Positions 9,405-21,389 of a DNA stretch of 64,000 nt are shown here, one piece after another. The stretch is from JAXLYE01 sp046351595. GTDB taxonomy: Bacteria; Myxococcota_A; Polyangia; Palsa-1104; JAEUJZ01. Each line of letters starts with the position of its first letter. Positions within the stretch are counted from its first letter, which is position 1. The stretch spans positions 186,001 through 250,000 of the forward strand of contig JAXLYE010000008.1 in NCBI GenBank assembly GCA_046351595.1, given 5' to 3'. Made by a program: the position numbers and the translations under genes. The notes under the pieces are model-generated. The model was not told where the DNA came from. It searched no databases and saw nothing but the letters and a program-made list of their open reading frames with translations.

Positions 9405-9869
9405 CTAGACCCTGAAGACCATCTCGATGTTGCCGACGCGGATCACGTCGCCGATCGAGAGCTGCTTCTTGGGGCAGCGCTCGCCGTTGACGAAGACGCC
9501 GTTGGTCGAGCCGAAGTCCGCGACCTCGTAGCCGCCGTCGACCTTGCGGATGCCGATGTGCTTGCGCGAGACGCTCGTGTCGTTGATGACGATGTCGTTG
9601 CCCTGGACCGAGCCGATGCTGACTACCGGCTTGTCGAGCAGCGCCACCTGATCCGCGAGCGGGCCGTTGATGAAGTGCAGGAGCGCCGGCTTGCCGAGGA
9701 AGAAGTCGGGCACGGTCTTGCAGAACATGCACTGCTGCCACTCGGGCAGCATCGAGCGCCTGCACTTGGGGCACGAGCGCGGGCCGCCGCTCTTCATCGA
9801 CATGAAAAGCGCCGCAGCGCCGCCGACGCTGGAGAGGCCCATCAGGATGATTGCAGCGACCGATGCCAC
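9405..9869 (-). CDS. Membrane-anchored zinc-ribbon FHA protein
   Basis: A 154-residue protein with one N-terminal hydrophobic helix (~residues 4-24), a Cys4 zinc ribbon (CPKC...CMFC, ~33-50) and a C-terminal FHA domain (SRKH, FGSTNGVFVN). It is probably tethered to the inner membrane with the FHA domain in the cytoplasm. The start is GTG at 9869, five bases after GAGGAG. The same zinc-ribbon/FHA pairing recurs in the 298-residue protein two genes upstream, which suggests duplication inside the operon. Confidence 0.85.
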   Translation of the reverse strand: MASVAAIILMGLSSVGGAAALFMSMKSGGPRSCPKCRRSMLPEWQQCMFCKTVPDFFLGKPALLHFINGPLADQVALLDKPVVSIGSVQGNDIVINDTSVSRKHIGIRKVDGGYEVADFGSTNGVFVNGERCPKKQLSIGDVIRVGNIEMVFRV

Positions 9870-9878
9870 GGCGACTCC

Positions 9879-11426
9879 TCAGCTGAAGATCGACTTGAAC
9901 TTGAACTCGGTGCGGCCGAGACGGAAGTTGTCGTTGTCGACGAGGAAGTGCTCTTTGACCCGCTTGTCGTTGACGATGATCGGGTTGGTCGCGCCAAGGT
10001 CCACCAGCTTGTAGCCGCCGTCGACCTTGCGGATCTCGGCGTGGCGCTGCGACATGAAGCCGTCCTCGATCACGATGTCGCAGTCCGCGGCGGTGCCGAT
10101 GACGGTGCGGTCCTTGAGCTTGAACGTCTGGTCCTTGTACTTGCCGGTCAGGCCCATGACCCAGCCCATCGCGACCTCACCGGCCGCGTCGAGCGCCACG
10201 GTCTTGTTGCTCATGCGCGGCTGCGGCGCGTCGGTCTTGGGCGCGACCGCGGGCGCCGGCGCGTCGGGCTGCGGCTTCTTGCGCAGAAGGATCGCGGCGA
10301 CGATCGCGCCGAGCACGCCGACCCCGAGCAGGATCCACAGCCACAGCCGGCTCTTCTCGGCCTTGGGCTCGGCCTTGGGCGCGGTCGCCTTGGACGGCAG
10401 CTTCTCGGTGAAGTTGTTGCTGTACAGCGGCCGACCGCCGGCCTCGTGCACGGCCTGGAAGATGTGGTCCTGGTCGTCGCCCGCGATCGACAGCGGGAAG
10501 GTGATGACGTACTGCTTCTGCACCTCATCGACGATGGCGTCCATGCGGGCGCCGATCTCGGTGACCACCTTGGCGACGCGGTCGGTGCCGTAGCAGCGCT
10601 TGGTCATCTCCTTCAGGTTCTTGAGCTTGGGCGGATCGAACTCGTTGAACCCGACGGTGTCGATGACGATGCCGGCCTGCTGCGCGCGCGTGCCGATGTC
10701 GGTGAAGCCCTTCTTCTCGTTGTTGACGTCGATGCCGTCCGAGAAGAGGACGATGAGCTTGCGGCGGCCCTTCTCCTGCTGCTTCAAAAGGTCGATGGCC
10801 GTGCGCAGCGCGTCGAGCATGTGCGACTCGGACGCCTCGGTCTCGACGGACAGCTTGGACAGCGCGCTGTCGACCTCGGACGAGGTGCCAAACTCGATGA
10901 TGCGGTTGACCTTGTCGGCGTAGGCGAGGATGCCCATGCGCCCGCCGGGTGACTGACCGACGGCTTCACTAATACGGCGCAGGCCCTGCTTGACCTCGGA
11001 GATCGCGCGCTCGTTGACCACGCCCGAGACCTGGACCACGCCGATGACGAACAGCGGCTCCTTGAGCTGGTCGAACGTGGTCAGGTTGTTGGCCGCGCCC
11101 TGGTCCACCGAGTCGACCTGCAGCTTGAAGTCCTGCGGGTTCTTGCCGCCGATGACGGTGCCGTCTTCCTCGACGAAGCTCAGGTAGACGCGGATGTCGG
11201 GCAGCTTGTCGAAGTTGAAGCGCTCCAGGCGCAGGTTGGGCTGCGCCGAGGCCCGCTGCCCGAGCAGGAAGAGCAGGCCGAGCAGCGCCAGCGACACCAG
11301 CCGCGCCGCTCCCGAGCGCGCGCGCCGCGCCCATCGCGACGAGGACCGCGACGACGCCCGCGACGCGACCACCGGCGAGGCGCCGGGCGAGACCAAAGAG
11401 ACAGGGTGGAGAGCAAAAGGCTGCAT
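9879..11426 (-). CDS. Membrane protein with VWA-like domain, second TM helix and cytoplasmic FHA domain
   Basis: A 515-residue protein. A long Arg/Ser-rich N-terminus precedes a signal-type hydrophobic stretch (LVSLALLGLLFLLG), then a beta-rich segment and a VWA-like Rossmann domain (~95-300; LIVLFSDGIDVNN is visible). The usual DxSxS metal site is not preserved: the first strand reads VVQVSGV. A second TM helix (LWLWILLGVGVLGAIVAAILL) leads to a C-terminal FHA domain (SQRH) with the variant LGATNPIIVN. The layout suggests an external sensing or adhesion domain coupled to a cytoplasmic phosphopeptide reader. AAGGAG lies 11 bases before the ATG. Confidence 0.83.
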   Translation of the reverse strand: MQPFALHPVSLVSPGASPVVASRASSRSSSRWARRARSGAARLVSLALLGLLFLLGQRASAQPNLRLERFNFDKLPDIRVYLSFVEEDGTVIGGKNPQDFKLQVDSVDQGAANNLTTFDQLKEPLFVIGVVQVSGVVNERAISEVKQGLRRISEAVGQSPGGRMGILAYADKVNRIIEFGTSSEVDSALSKLSVETEASESHMLDALRTAIDLLKQQEKGRRKLIVLFSDGIDVNNEKKGFTDIGTRAQQAGIVIDTVGFNEFDPPKLKNLKEMTKRCYGTDRVAKVVTEIGARMDAIVDEVQKQYVITFPLSIAGDDQDHIFQAVHEAGGRPLYSNNFTEKLPSKATAPKAEPKAEKSRLWLWILLGVGVLGAIVAAILLRKKPQPDAPAPAVAPKTDAPQPRMSNKTVALDAAGEVAMGWVMGLTGKYKDQTFKLKDRTVIGTAADCDIVIEDGFMSQRHAEIRKVDGGYKLVDLGATNPIIVNDKRVKEHFLVDNDNFRLGRTEFKFKSIFS

Positions 11427-11441
11427 AGCGATGCCTGCTCC

Positions 11442-12338
11442 TTAGTTCTTGGTCTTGAAGCGGAAGGTGGTGCGGCCGAGGCGGATGTTGTCGCCGTCGA
11501 CCAGCTCCACCGACGCGATCTGCTTGTCGTTGACGTAGGTGCCGTTGCGCGAGCCGAGGTCGTTGATGCGGTAGCGGCCCGCCGCCGACAGGATGATCTC
11601 GGCGTGCCGGCCCGAGATGGCGGCATCGAACAGCTTGATGTCGCAGCCCTCGGCGACGCCGATGACGGCGCGCGTGCGGACCTGCAGGAGCTCGCCGGTC
11701 ATCGCGCCCTCGAGCGGCACCAGCCAGGCGATGTTCTCGGCGGTGTCGCGCGTGCCGAGCAGCGGCGCGTCGATGGCCGTCGCCTCCATGGCGATGGTCC
11801 GGTTCGGCGCTCCCGGCGTCGGCATCGGCCCACCCGGGTACGGCATGCCCGGCGGCATGCCGGGCGCTCCTGGCATCCCGGGCGCACCCGGCATGCCCGG
11901 CTGCATCCCCGGGGCCCCCGGCATGCCCGGCGCACCCGGCGCGGCCTGCGGCGCCCCCGTGAAGGGCTGGCTCAGGTTCAGCCCGCAGTAGGGGCACTGG
12001 TCCCAGCTCTTGTCCAGCTTGTTGCTACAGCGTGGACACGACCTTTTACTCCACGGCCAAGAGAATCCCATCTTCTTCTTCGGGGGCTGTGGCGCCGGGA
12101 CCATGGCCTGCGCCTGCTGTTGCTGCCCTCCCCAGGGAACCGACTGCTGCCCCCACTGCTTCAGGTTCCCCGGAGCGTTGGCTGCCTGGCCAACATAATG
12201 ACGACCCTGCGCCCCGAGCTGCTGGACGCGCGCGATGTCACCGCGTGCGCCCGACTGCACGGCCTTGACCTTCATCCACTGCGAGTACAGCTCGCGGAAG
12301 GGCCTTAAGACCACGTTGAGCAGGTTATCTAGGAACAT
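11442..12338 (-). CDS. Zinc-ribbon FHA protein with Met-Pro-Gly-rich linker
   Basis: A 298-residue protein. An amphipathic N-terminus (~1-70) is followed by a Cys4 zinc ribbon (CPRC...CPYC, ~100-118), a repetitive linker of MPGAPG-type units (~130-175) and a C-terminal FHA domain (ISGRHAEI, LGSRNGTYVN). The linker is encoded by imperfect short repeats near 11826-11950 and may vary in length between strains. No membrane helix is evident. It directly follows the CIS-associated LHNR gene, so it belongs to the same transcription unit. Confidence 0.85.
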   Translation of the reverse strand: MFLDNLLNVVLRPFRELYSQWMKVKAVQSGARGDIARVQQLGAQGRHYVGQAANAPGNLKQWGQQSVPWGGQQQQAQAMVPAPQPPKKKMGFSWPWSKRSCPRCSNKLDKSWDQCPYCGLNLSQPFTGAPQAAPGAPGMPGAPGMQPGMPGAPGMPGAPGMPPGMPYPGGPMPTPGAPNRTIAMEATAIDAPLLGTRDTAENIAWLVPLEGAMTGELLQVRTRAVIGVAEGCDIKLFDAAISGRHAEIILSAAGRYRINDLGSRNGTYVNDKQIASVELVDGDNIRLGRTTFRFKTKN

Positions 12339-12355
12339 GCTGTGATCAGCTTACC

Positions 12356-13984
12356 CTATTGCCGAGGCTGATAGAACCAGTACCGGAACATGTTGATGTC
12401 ACGTCCGGCGGTGACGGCCGCCTGCTTGACCATCGGCTCGGCGCGCACCACGAACTCGGCCGGGATGATGTACGGCCAGTTGCGCCAGCGGTGGATGCGG
12501 TCGGTGCCCGGGCACTCGCAGATGCCGACCTTCTTGCCGTCGACCTCGAACTCCAGTGAGTAGTCGCCGTACACGTAGTCCATGCGGCGGACCACGAGCA
12601 GGCGCTTGTTCGGCGTGACGCCCTTGACCTTGTAGTTGACGTAGCCGCTGACGTGCGCGCGGCCCACGTCCTCCAGCACCGTGCCGTCGGGGTACTTGAG
12701 CTTCTGGCGCGAGCGGTACTGGTCCTTGGCCTCCTGGATCTTCAGGTCGTGCGTCGACTCCGAGTCCTGGTCCATGACCTTGATCATGTCGATGCGGATC
12801 CAGGTCTCGCCGTTGATCTCCAGCTCCATCGGCAGGTCCTGCGACGAGATGCCCTTGATGCGCTCCATGTCGTCGGGCGGGATCTCGTTCGGGCCGTACT
12901 GGCCGGCGGGGCGCTTCTTCTTCGCCTCGTCGTCGCCCGCGACCTGCTGCTGCATGGTCGGCGACAGCGGCGGCGGCGGCGGCGCGCCCTCCAGCGGCTC
13001 GGGCGCCCCGTACATCGGCGCCAGGTCGTCGGCGGCGCGCTGCAGGTACAGGATCATGTTGTCCAGCGCCTCGGGCGTCCCGCGGCGCTCGCCGAGCAGG
13101 CCCTTCAAGATGTCGAGGTTCTTCTTGTAGGCCGCGTATTCCTTCTTCTGGCCGAGCTGCGGGTGGTTGACCTCGACGTCGCGGGTCAGCTCGTCCTGCA
13201 GCGCGACCAGCATGTCCAGCACCTGGTGGCCGTTGCGGTTGTCGAGCAGATCCGCGGTGTGCAGCGTCTGCGCCGCGATGACGCCCGAGAGCGCGTCGTG
13301 CGCGGTCTCGACCTTGTTGTCGCGGGCCATCGCCATCAGCGTGCGGCGCAGGCGCTCGAGCATGATGGCCAGGCGGATGCGCAGCACCGGATCCAGCCAC
13401 GAGCCGATGACGCCGGCGCGCGGCACGTAGCGCAGGTCGATCTCGTTGGCCTTGGGATCGTTGGCGTCGCGCGCGTCGCGGATGCGGGTCACGCCCTTGT
13501 CGAGCAGGATGCGCCCGAGCTCGATCTCCTCGCGGATGTCCGGCGAGGTCTGCGACACCTCGACCTTGCAGCCCTCGAGGATGCGGCGGTGCCCCTTATA
13601 GGCCGCGTTCTCCTTGTAGGCGATGAAGTCGGTCTCCTGCTCGTAGTAGCGGAGCACGATGTAGATGGTCTGCGGGAGCTTGAACTCCTCGGGGACGATG
13701 GTCTTGATCTCCGCGTCCCAGAGCATCAGGTCGCGCCCCTGGCCGTCGACCGCGTAGCCGGGCTGGATCTCGACGGAGAGATCGCCGCGGGCGCGGGCCA
13801 CGACCTTGAGGTCGTTGGAGTAGCCGAAGACCACGCCCGGGGCGTGCATCAGCCGGTTGTGCAGGCGGCGCTTGTCGATGTGGTAGCGCTCTGCGTCGTT
13901 CCAGTCGTGCTCCGTGGTGAGGAAGCCCTTGAAGAAGTTGATCCGCTTGAAGCCTTTGACCTTGCTCTCGCTCTCAGTCGCCAT
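12356..13984 (-). CDS. Contractile-injection-system-associated protein (LHNR-type N-terminus)
   Basis: A 542-residue protein. The N-terminal pattern FFKGFLTTEHDWNDAERYHI, then LHNRLMHAPGVVFGY and a VEIQPGYAVDGQGRDL segment, matches a family repeatedly found in phage-tail-like injection loci next to baseplate genes; its exact role is not established. The middle (~200-330) is helical, followed by a Pro-rich linker and a beta-rich C-terminus. The ATG at 13984 follows GAGG with eight bases between; an upstream TTG is less likely. It follows the gpI-like gene by 35 bases. Family assignment rests on recalled pattern similarity only. Confidence 0.72.
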   Translation of the reverse strand: MATESESKVKGFKRINFFKGFLTTEHDWNDAERYHIDKRRLHNRLMHAPGVVFGYSNDLKVVARARGDLSVEIQPGYAVDGQGRDLMLWDAEIKTIVPEEFKLPQTIYIVLRYYEQETDFIAYKENAAYKGHRRILEGCKVEVSQTSPDIREEIELGRILLDKGVTRIRDARDANDPKANEIDLRYVPRAGVIGSWLDPVLRIRLAIMLERLRRTLMAMARDNKVETAHDALSGVIAAQTLHTADLLDNRNGHQVLDMLVALQDELTRDVEVNHPQLGQKKEYAAYKKNLDILKGLLGERRGTPEALDNMILYLQRAADDLAPMYGAPEPLEGAPPPPPLSPTMQQQVAGDDEAKKKRPAGQYGPNEIPPDDMERIKGISSQDLPMELEINGETWIRIDMIKVMDQDSESTHDLKIQEAKDQYRSRQKLKYPDGTVLEDVGRAHVSGYVNYKVKGVTPNKRLLVVRRMDYVYGDYSLEFEVDGKKVGICECPGTDRIHRWRNWPYIIPAEFVVRAEPMVKQAAVTAGRDINMFRYWFYQPRQ

Positions 13985-14019
13985 GCTCGCGCCCTCGCAG
14001 GGTTCCAAAGTTTGCGTCG

Positions 14020-15920
14020 TTACTTGGAGTTCTTTGGATCCGGGGTCTTATTCCCATCGGAGTCCTGATCCGGTGAAGTTGTCGGCGCGGTGACCGGCGT
14101 CTTGTCCGACGTCGGCTCCGGGATGACCCAGGCCGAGGCGTCGAGCATCGCGTCGTGATCCGCCGCGGGCTCCGGCTTCGTCTCGGTCTTCGTCTCAGGC
14201 TTAGCCTCGGGCTTCGCCTCGGTCTTCGTCTCGGGCCTGGCCGCGGGCTGGGTTTCGTGACCCGGCTCGTGGAACGTCGGGGCCTTGTCCGAGACGATGG
14301 TGGCCAGGGCCGGGGCCGCGCCCGAGCTCGTGGTCGCGGTGGCGGTCGCCGTCGCCTTGGGCTCCTCCGCCTCGTCCGCGTCGCGCTCGACCTCCTGCAC
14401 GTCGAGGTCGACCTCGATCTTCGGCTGCCGCCCGCCGCGCAGGCCGCCCTCGACCTGCGCCAGTGTCTGGACGTCGGGCGCCTCGCCCTCTTCCGCCACC
14501 TTTGCCTTGGCCCGGGCCGGGGTCGCCGGCTCAAGGTCGGGGACGATGGTCCTCGCCGTCGGAGACTGTGCCGCCGCGGGCACCGGCTCGGCCTTCAGCG
14601 CGACCGCCGGGGTCGCCGACTCCTCGCCCTCTTCTTCAACAGGCTGCGCGTCAATCTCCTCGATGTCGACCTGGATGTCCGGTCCCTTGCCGCCGCGCAG
14701 GTAGCCCTCGACCTCGGCCGTGGCCTGCACCCGCGGGATGAGGCTGTCGCCGTCGCCACCGGGGCCGCCCGGGCCGCCGGTTTCGCCCGCCGCCGCCGCG
14801 CCGCCGCCCTCGCGCTGCAACAGCTCGCGCATGATGTCGTCCAGGCGGAACACGCGCGCCGCGTCCTCGAACCCGTACTTGTTCGACGTGATCTCGCGGC
14901 CCTCGACCGGCGCGCTGTCGGCCCTGGGCGCGTTCACGATCGGCGGCAGCTGCCGGCGCCGCGGCGCGAACAGCTCGTACACCGACGGATCGGGCTGCGG
15001 CGGCGGCATCTCCGGCTCCTTGGGCAGCTCGGGCTCGCCGGTCTCCTCGTTCATCGGCAGCGGCGTCACGACCTCCTGGCCGATGTTGACGCCCGAGGTG
15101 ACGCCGATGCGGTAGAACTCGCGCTCCTCGACCGGGATCTTCGGCTCGGCGAACTTGAGCATGTACGTCGTGTGCGACGGCCGCTCCTTGTCGATGATCT
15201 CGTGCAGCCGGATGATCTCCTCGGGGCTGGTGTCCTTGAACTCGTGCGGCATGACCACGACGAACGAGTGGCTCTTGTCGACCGGCGGCAGGATCACCGT
15301 GTCGATGCCTACCGTCGAGGACACGCCGATGGAGAAGCCCTTGAACGGCCACTCGTTCTCGACCAGCTCCGGCTCCATGCCGGTGAACAGCGAGACGAAC
15401 AGCTTCAGGCCGCGCACGGTGCCGCGCAGCCGGTACAGCTCCATCGCCTTCTTGATCAGGCGCCGCTTCTTGTTCTCCGGCCAGTCCGGCTCCAGCACCA
15501 TCGCCGACCAGCTGGCGAGCCAGGTCAGGAAGTGCGTCGGCGTCTCATACGAGTTGAAGTACGTGTGGATCGTGTCGAGGATGCTGTCGATCGATCCGAA
15601 CAGGTGCTGCACGAGCCACAACAGGTCGCGCACCACGTTGCGGCCGGTGGTGTCGCTGCGCTGGTAGATCGCGGGCAGCCACTTGATGTAGCTCTCGCGC
15701 GAGACCCACAGCGTCACCTCGTCGCTGCCGTAGACCATCTGGCCGCGCTGGGGCTTCTGCTCCAGCACCATGTCCTTCTCTTCGTAGCTCTCCTTGTACA
15801 GAACCGCGCCGACCTGCAGCCCGGCCTTGTTGACGAGCAGCAGCGCCTTGCGCAGCGGCAGCCCGACCACGTCGGGCACGCGCACGAGCTGCCGCTGGGG
15901 AAGCCCGCCCTCGTACATCA

Positions 15921-15921
<1 letters not shown>
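14020..15921 (-). CDS. Baseplate wedge protein, tail protein I-like (TIGR02242 type), with PASTA domain and disordered tail
   Basis: A 633-residue protein. Residues ~10-75 look like a PASTA domain (VPDVVGLPLRKALLLVNKAG, then QKPQRGQMV). Residues ~75-280 match the phage tail protein I / Afp12-like wedge family (LPAIYQ, FLTWLASW, RGTVRGLKLFVSLFTG). The rest is low-complexity and acidic. It contains two copies of a VEGxLRGGxxPxIxVD motif and ends in Lys-Pro-Glu repeats. In known particles this protein joins the J-like protein to form wedges. Its start overlaps the J-like stop by one base (TGATG), indicating translational coupling. The PASTA fusion and long tail are unusual for this family. Confidence 0.87.
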
Positions 15922-18934
<3,013 letters not shown>

Positions 18935-18938
<4 letters not shown>

Positions 18939-19336
18939 CCTTGGTCGCTCCTACGCAGGTAGAACGGGTAGACCAGGTTGCGGGTCACGTTGGTGCCGCG
19001 GACCTTGTACTTGATGTCGATGATGAGCTTGTGCGGCTCGGCCGGATCCGGGTTGGCGTCGGCCGAGACGTCCTCGATGCGCGGCTCCCACTTCTCCAGC
19101 GCCTCGACGACGTAGTGCGCGGCCAGGCCGGCCGTGTTGGGGTTGTTCGGTGCAAACAGGAGCTCGTGGATGTCGCAGCCGAAGTAGGGCCGCATCACGC
19201 GCTCGCCCGGTGCCGTGCCGAGGATGATGAGGATCGACTCGCGCACCAGATCATCGAGGGAGCTTTGCGCCATTCCCCCGTTTCGATCGATGAGTACCGG
19301 GTAGCGCCATCCTTTGCCGAGAAAGCTGCGCGACAT
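18935..19336 (-). CDS. gp25-like baseplate wedge protein
   Basis: A 133-residue protein of the T4 gp25 / W-family (Afp9-like) group, recognised from ESILIILGTAPGERVMRP, then FGCDIHELLF and the late KYKVRGTNVTRNLVYPFYL. gp25 forms part of the inner baseplate and primes sheath assembly in contractile tails. The ATG at 19336 is preceded by GAGAGG; upstream in-frame sequence is Arg-rich and unlikely. It overlaps the J-like gene by ATGA. No sheath gene is present for it to act on within the window. Confidence 0.9.
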
Positions 19337-19640
19337 GGTGCCTCTCACTCCACCGCTGCGCTGCGCACGCGGCGCTCGGTCACTCGGGAGGCGCACCGGG
19401 CAGACCCGCCCCGTGCATCCCCGCGGCACGTGCGGGTCCCCGACCGCGCCCCCTGCGCAGTCAGAGCCAGGCCCAAGAGCCCCCCACAGGTAGCCGAGCT
19501 TGATCGCAGCGAAGCCTGACTATATCCCATCCGCCGCCCGCCGCCCCGAAGAGCCGTGTTTCCCCTCGCTGAAGCCGGGGCCCCAGCCGAGGAAACGAAG
19601 GCCGAGTAGGCGAAGAAGGATGAGCTGCACGAGGAGGACC
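19337..19640. other. 304-base spacer between zinc ribbon and gp25-like genes
   Basis: No frame here has recognisable protein content. The spacer may hold a second promoter for the baseplate genes, because the gaps downstream are otherwise short. No clear promoter motif was found. Confidence 0.4.
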
Positions 19641-19853
19641 TCACCCCTCGCCCTCCTGGTCCGCGTGATCGCCGAAGCTGCCCTCGATGTAGTGGCGGCA
19701 GGCCTTGTTGGTGCAGGCGACGCGCGTGACCTTGCCGGTCTTGGTGATCTCGATCCCGGGCTGGTAGCAGAAGGGGCAGGTCAGGTTCGAGGTCCGCTTG
19801 GCGAGCACGGACTCGAGGACGTCCTGCCAGTAGATGATGTCGTCTTCGCTCAC
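19641..19853 (-). CDS. Small Cys4 zinc-ribbon protein
   Basis: A 70-residue acidic protein with one Cys4 zinc-ribbon (CPFC, then C-x4-C in ACTNKACRH). The start is GTG at 19853 after AGGGGG. It is the first gene upstream of the baseplate genes on the same strand and resembles the ribbons in the FHA proteins. The family is not recognised; it may be an assembly or regulatory adaptor. Confidence 0.7.
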   Translation of the reverse strand: MSEDDIIYWQDVLESVLAKRTSNLTCPFCYQPGIEITKTGKVTRVACTNKACRHYIEGSFGDHADQEGEG

Positions 19854-20299
19854 CGCATCCCCCTGTGGCTCTCGGCTCTGTTTGGGCTGCCTCGGACTCG
19901 GCCACCTCGGCTAGCGGACCAGGATCTCGCTCGTGCGGCTCCGGCCCGGGCCGGGCGCCGCTCCCTGGGGTGTAAAAGACCGCAGTAGCCCGCTAATGTG
20001 GCCTGGATATCGTAGGCGGTCGTCGTGGGACAAATCAACCACCGCGGCACGCACCGGGGCAGATGAAGGCGGACCGCAGGCCGGCCGGCGCCCGCAGATT
20101 CGGGCTGGACAATTGAAGGGAGATGGGCAGCGGCCGGGTCGGCCGGGTCGGGCTCCGGTTCGCGGGCCCGGGCGAGCGCGGGGCCGGCAGGCGGCGGCGG
20201 GCGGGCGCCGCGCCGGCCGTGGCGACGGCGTCGGGGCTTTGGCCGGCGAGCGGGTGGCGACAACGACCCGGCGACTCCGCTATAAAAGACGGAGTCGCT
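19854..20299. promoter_or_regulatory. 446-base divergent promoter region
   Basis: Separates the leftward baseplate locus from the rightward DUF4159 gene. No convincing gene is seen. The part near 19990-20050 is relatively AT-rich and the likely site of the leftward promoter; a TATAAA lies at 20281, just before the proposed rightward start. No confident -35/-10 pairing could be made. Confidence 0.45.
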
Positions 20300-21388
20300 G
20301 TGCCGCCGTCCCCTGCCTTGGATCCCAACCTGCGCGCCGAACGAACACTGGCAACTGGGCTGTCCGCCGAGCTTTACGCCGGCCCACCTGGCCCACCCGG
20401 CCCACCTGGCCCACCGGGCCCACCTGGCCCCACCGGGCAGCACCTGAGCCGCCGCGGCTTCTTGTCGCGCGGCGCCATGGCCCTCGGGTCCCTGGCGTCC
20501 GGGGCTTCCGGGGTGACTGGCGCGAGCGGGCTGCTGCAGCTCGGCCGCCCGCGTGAGGCCCACGCCTTCGCCGGCCGCGATCGACTGACGCTCGCGCAGG
20601 TGCAGTACGCGGCGCCGGATCAGGGCAGCCTGCCGCGCCCGGACGCGCTGCGGCGCCTCGCCTGGGAGCTCGAGAAGCGCACCGCGATCGCGGTCGCGCA
20701 GGAGGCGCCGATGGTGCGGCTCAGCGACGTCGCCGAGCTGCACCGCCACCCGCTCCTGTACTGGGCCGGCGATCGCGCCTTCGCCCTGCCCGGTGACGAG
20801 GATCTCAACCGCCTGCGCCGCCACCTCACCATGGGCGGCATGCTGCTGCTCGACAGCGCCGAGGGCCGCGCCGGCGGCGCCTTCGATCAGTCGGTGCGGC
20901 TCTTGCTCGCGCGGCTCTTCCCGCACAGCCCGCTGACGCGGCTGTCCGACGAGCACGTGCTGTTCCGGTCGTTCTATCTCTTGCGCGTGCCGGCTGGCCG
21001 CGTGCTCGCCCTGCCCTACCTCGAGTCCGTGATCATCGGCGGGCGCGCGGCCGTGGTGTACGCGCAGAACGATCTCGGCGGCGCCTGGGCCCGCGATCGC
21101 TTCGGGCAGTGGCAGTACGAGGTCGTGCCCGGCGGCGAGTCGCAGCGCGAGCACGCCTTCCGCCTCGGCGTGAACCTGGCGATGTACGCGCTGTGCCTGG
21201 ACTACAAGGCCGATCAGGTGCACGTGCCGTTCATCATGCGCCGACGCATGTGGCAGGTGCCGCTGCCCCAGATCAATACGCCGAACGCGCCCGCCGCGCC
21301 GGGAGCGATCCCGGGAGCGCCGGGCGGTCTGCCCGCCGGCCCCGACACCCTGCCCGGCGTCCCATCGGGCCTGCCGAGGACGCCCTGA
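20300..21388 (+). CDS. Tat-exported DUF4159 protein with collagen-like N-terminal tract
   Basis: A 362-residue protein. Residues 28-46 are a collagen-like run of Gly-Pro-Pro triplets. It is followed by a twin-arginine signal (SRRGFLSRGAM, Arg51-Arg52) and a small-residue hydrophobic stretch. The remainder matches DUF4159 (LTLAQVQYAAPDQG, GGMLLLDSAEG, HVLFRSFYLL), a Rossmann-like family of unknown function often encoded with MoxR/DUF58/VWA genes. The C-terminus is Pro/Gly-rich. The start chosen is GTG at 20300, five bases after GGAG; an ATG at 20123 would add a low-quality Arg/Gly-rich segment. The next gene begins one base after the stop. Confidence 0.82.
   Translation: MPPSPALDPNLRAERTLATGLSAELYAGPPGPPGPPGPPGPPGPTGQHLSRRGFLSRGAMALGSLASGASGVTGASGLLQLGRPREAHAFAGRDRLTLAQVQYAAPDQGSLPRPDALRRLAWELEKRTAIAVAQEAPMVRLSDVAELHRHPLLYWAGDRAFALPGDEDLNRLRRHLTMGGMLLLDSAEGRAGGAFDQSVRLLLARLFPHSPLTRLSDEHVLFRSFYLLRVPAGRVLALPYLESVIIGGRAAVVYAQNDLGGAWARDRFGQWQYEVVPGGESQREHAFRLGVNLAMYALCLDYKADQVHVPFIMRRRMWQVPLPQINTPNAPAAPGAIPGAPGGLPAGPDTLPGVPSGLPRTP
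20381..20437 (+). repeat. 9-nt collagen-like coding repeat
   Basis: Six Gly-Pro-Pro-type triplets built from tandem GGCCCACC[T/C/G] units inside the DUF4159 gene. Such a repeat is prone to slippage, so length variation is expected; changes in multiples of nine keep the frame. Confidence 0.85.
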
Positions 21389-21389
21389 C

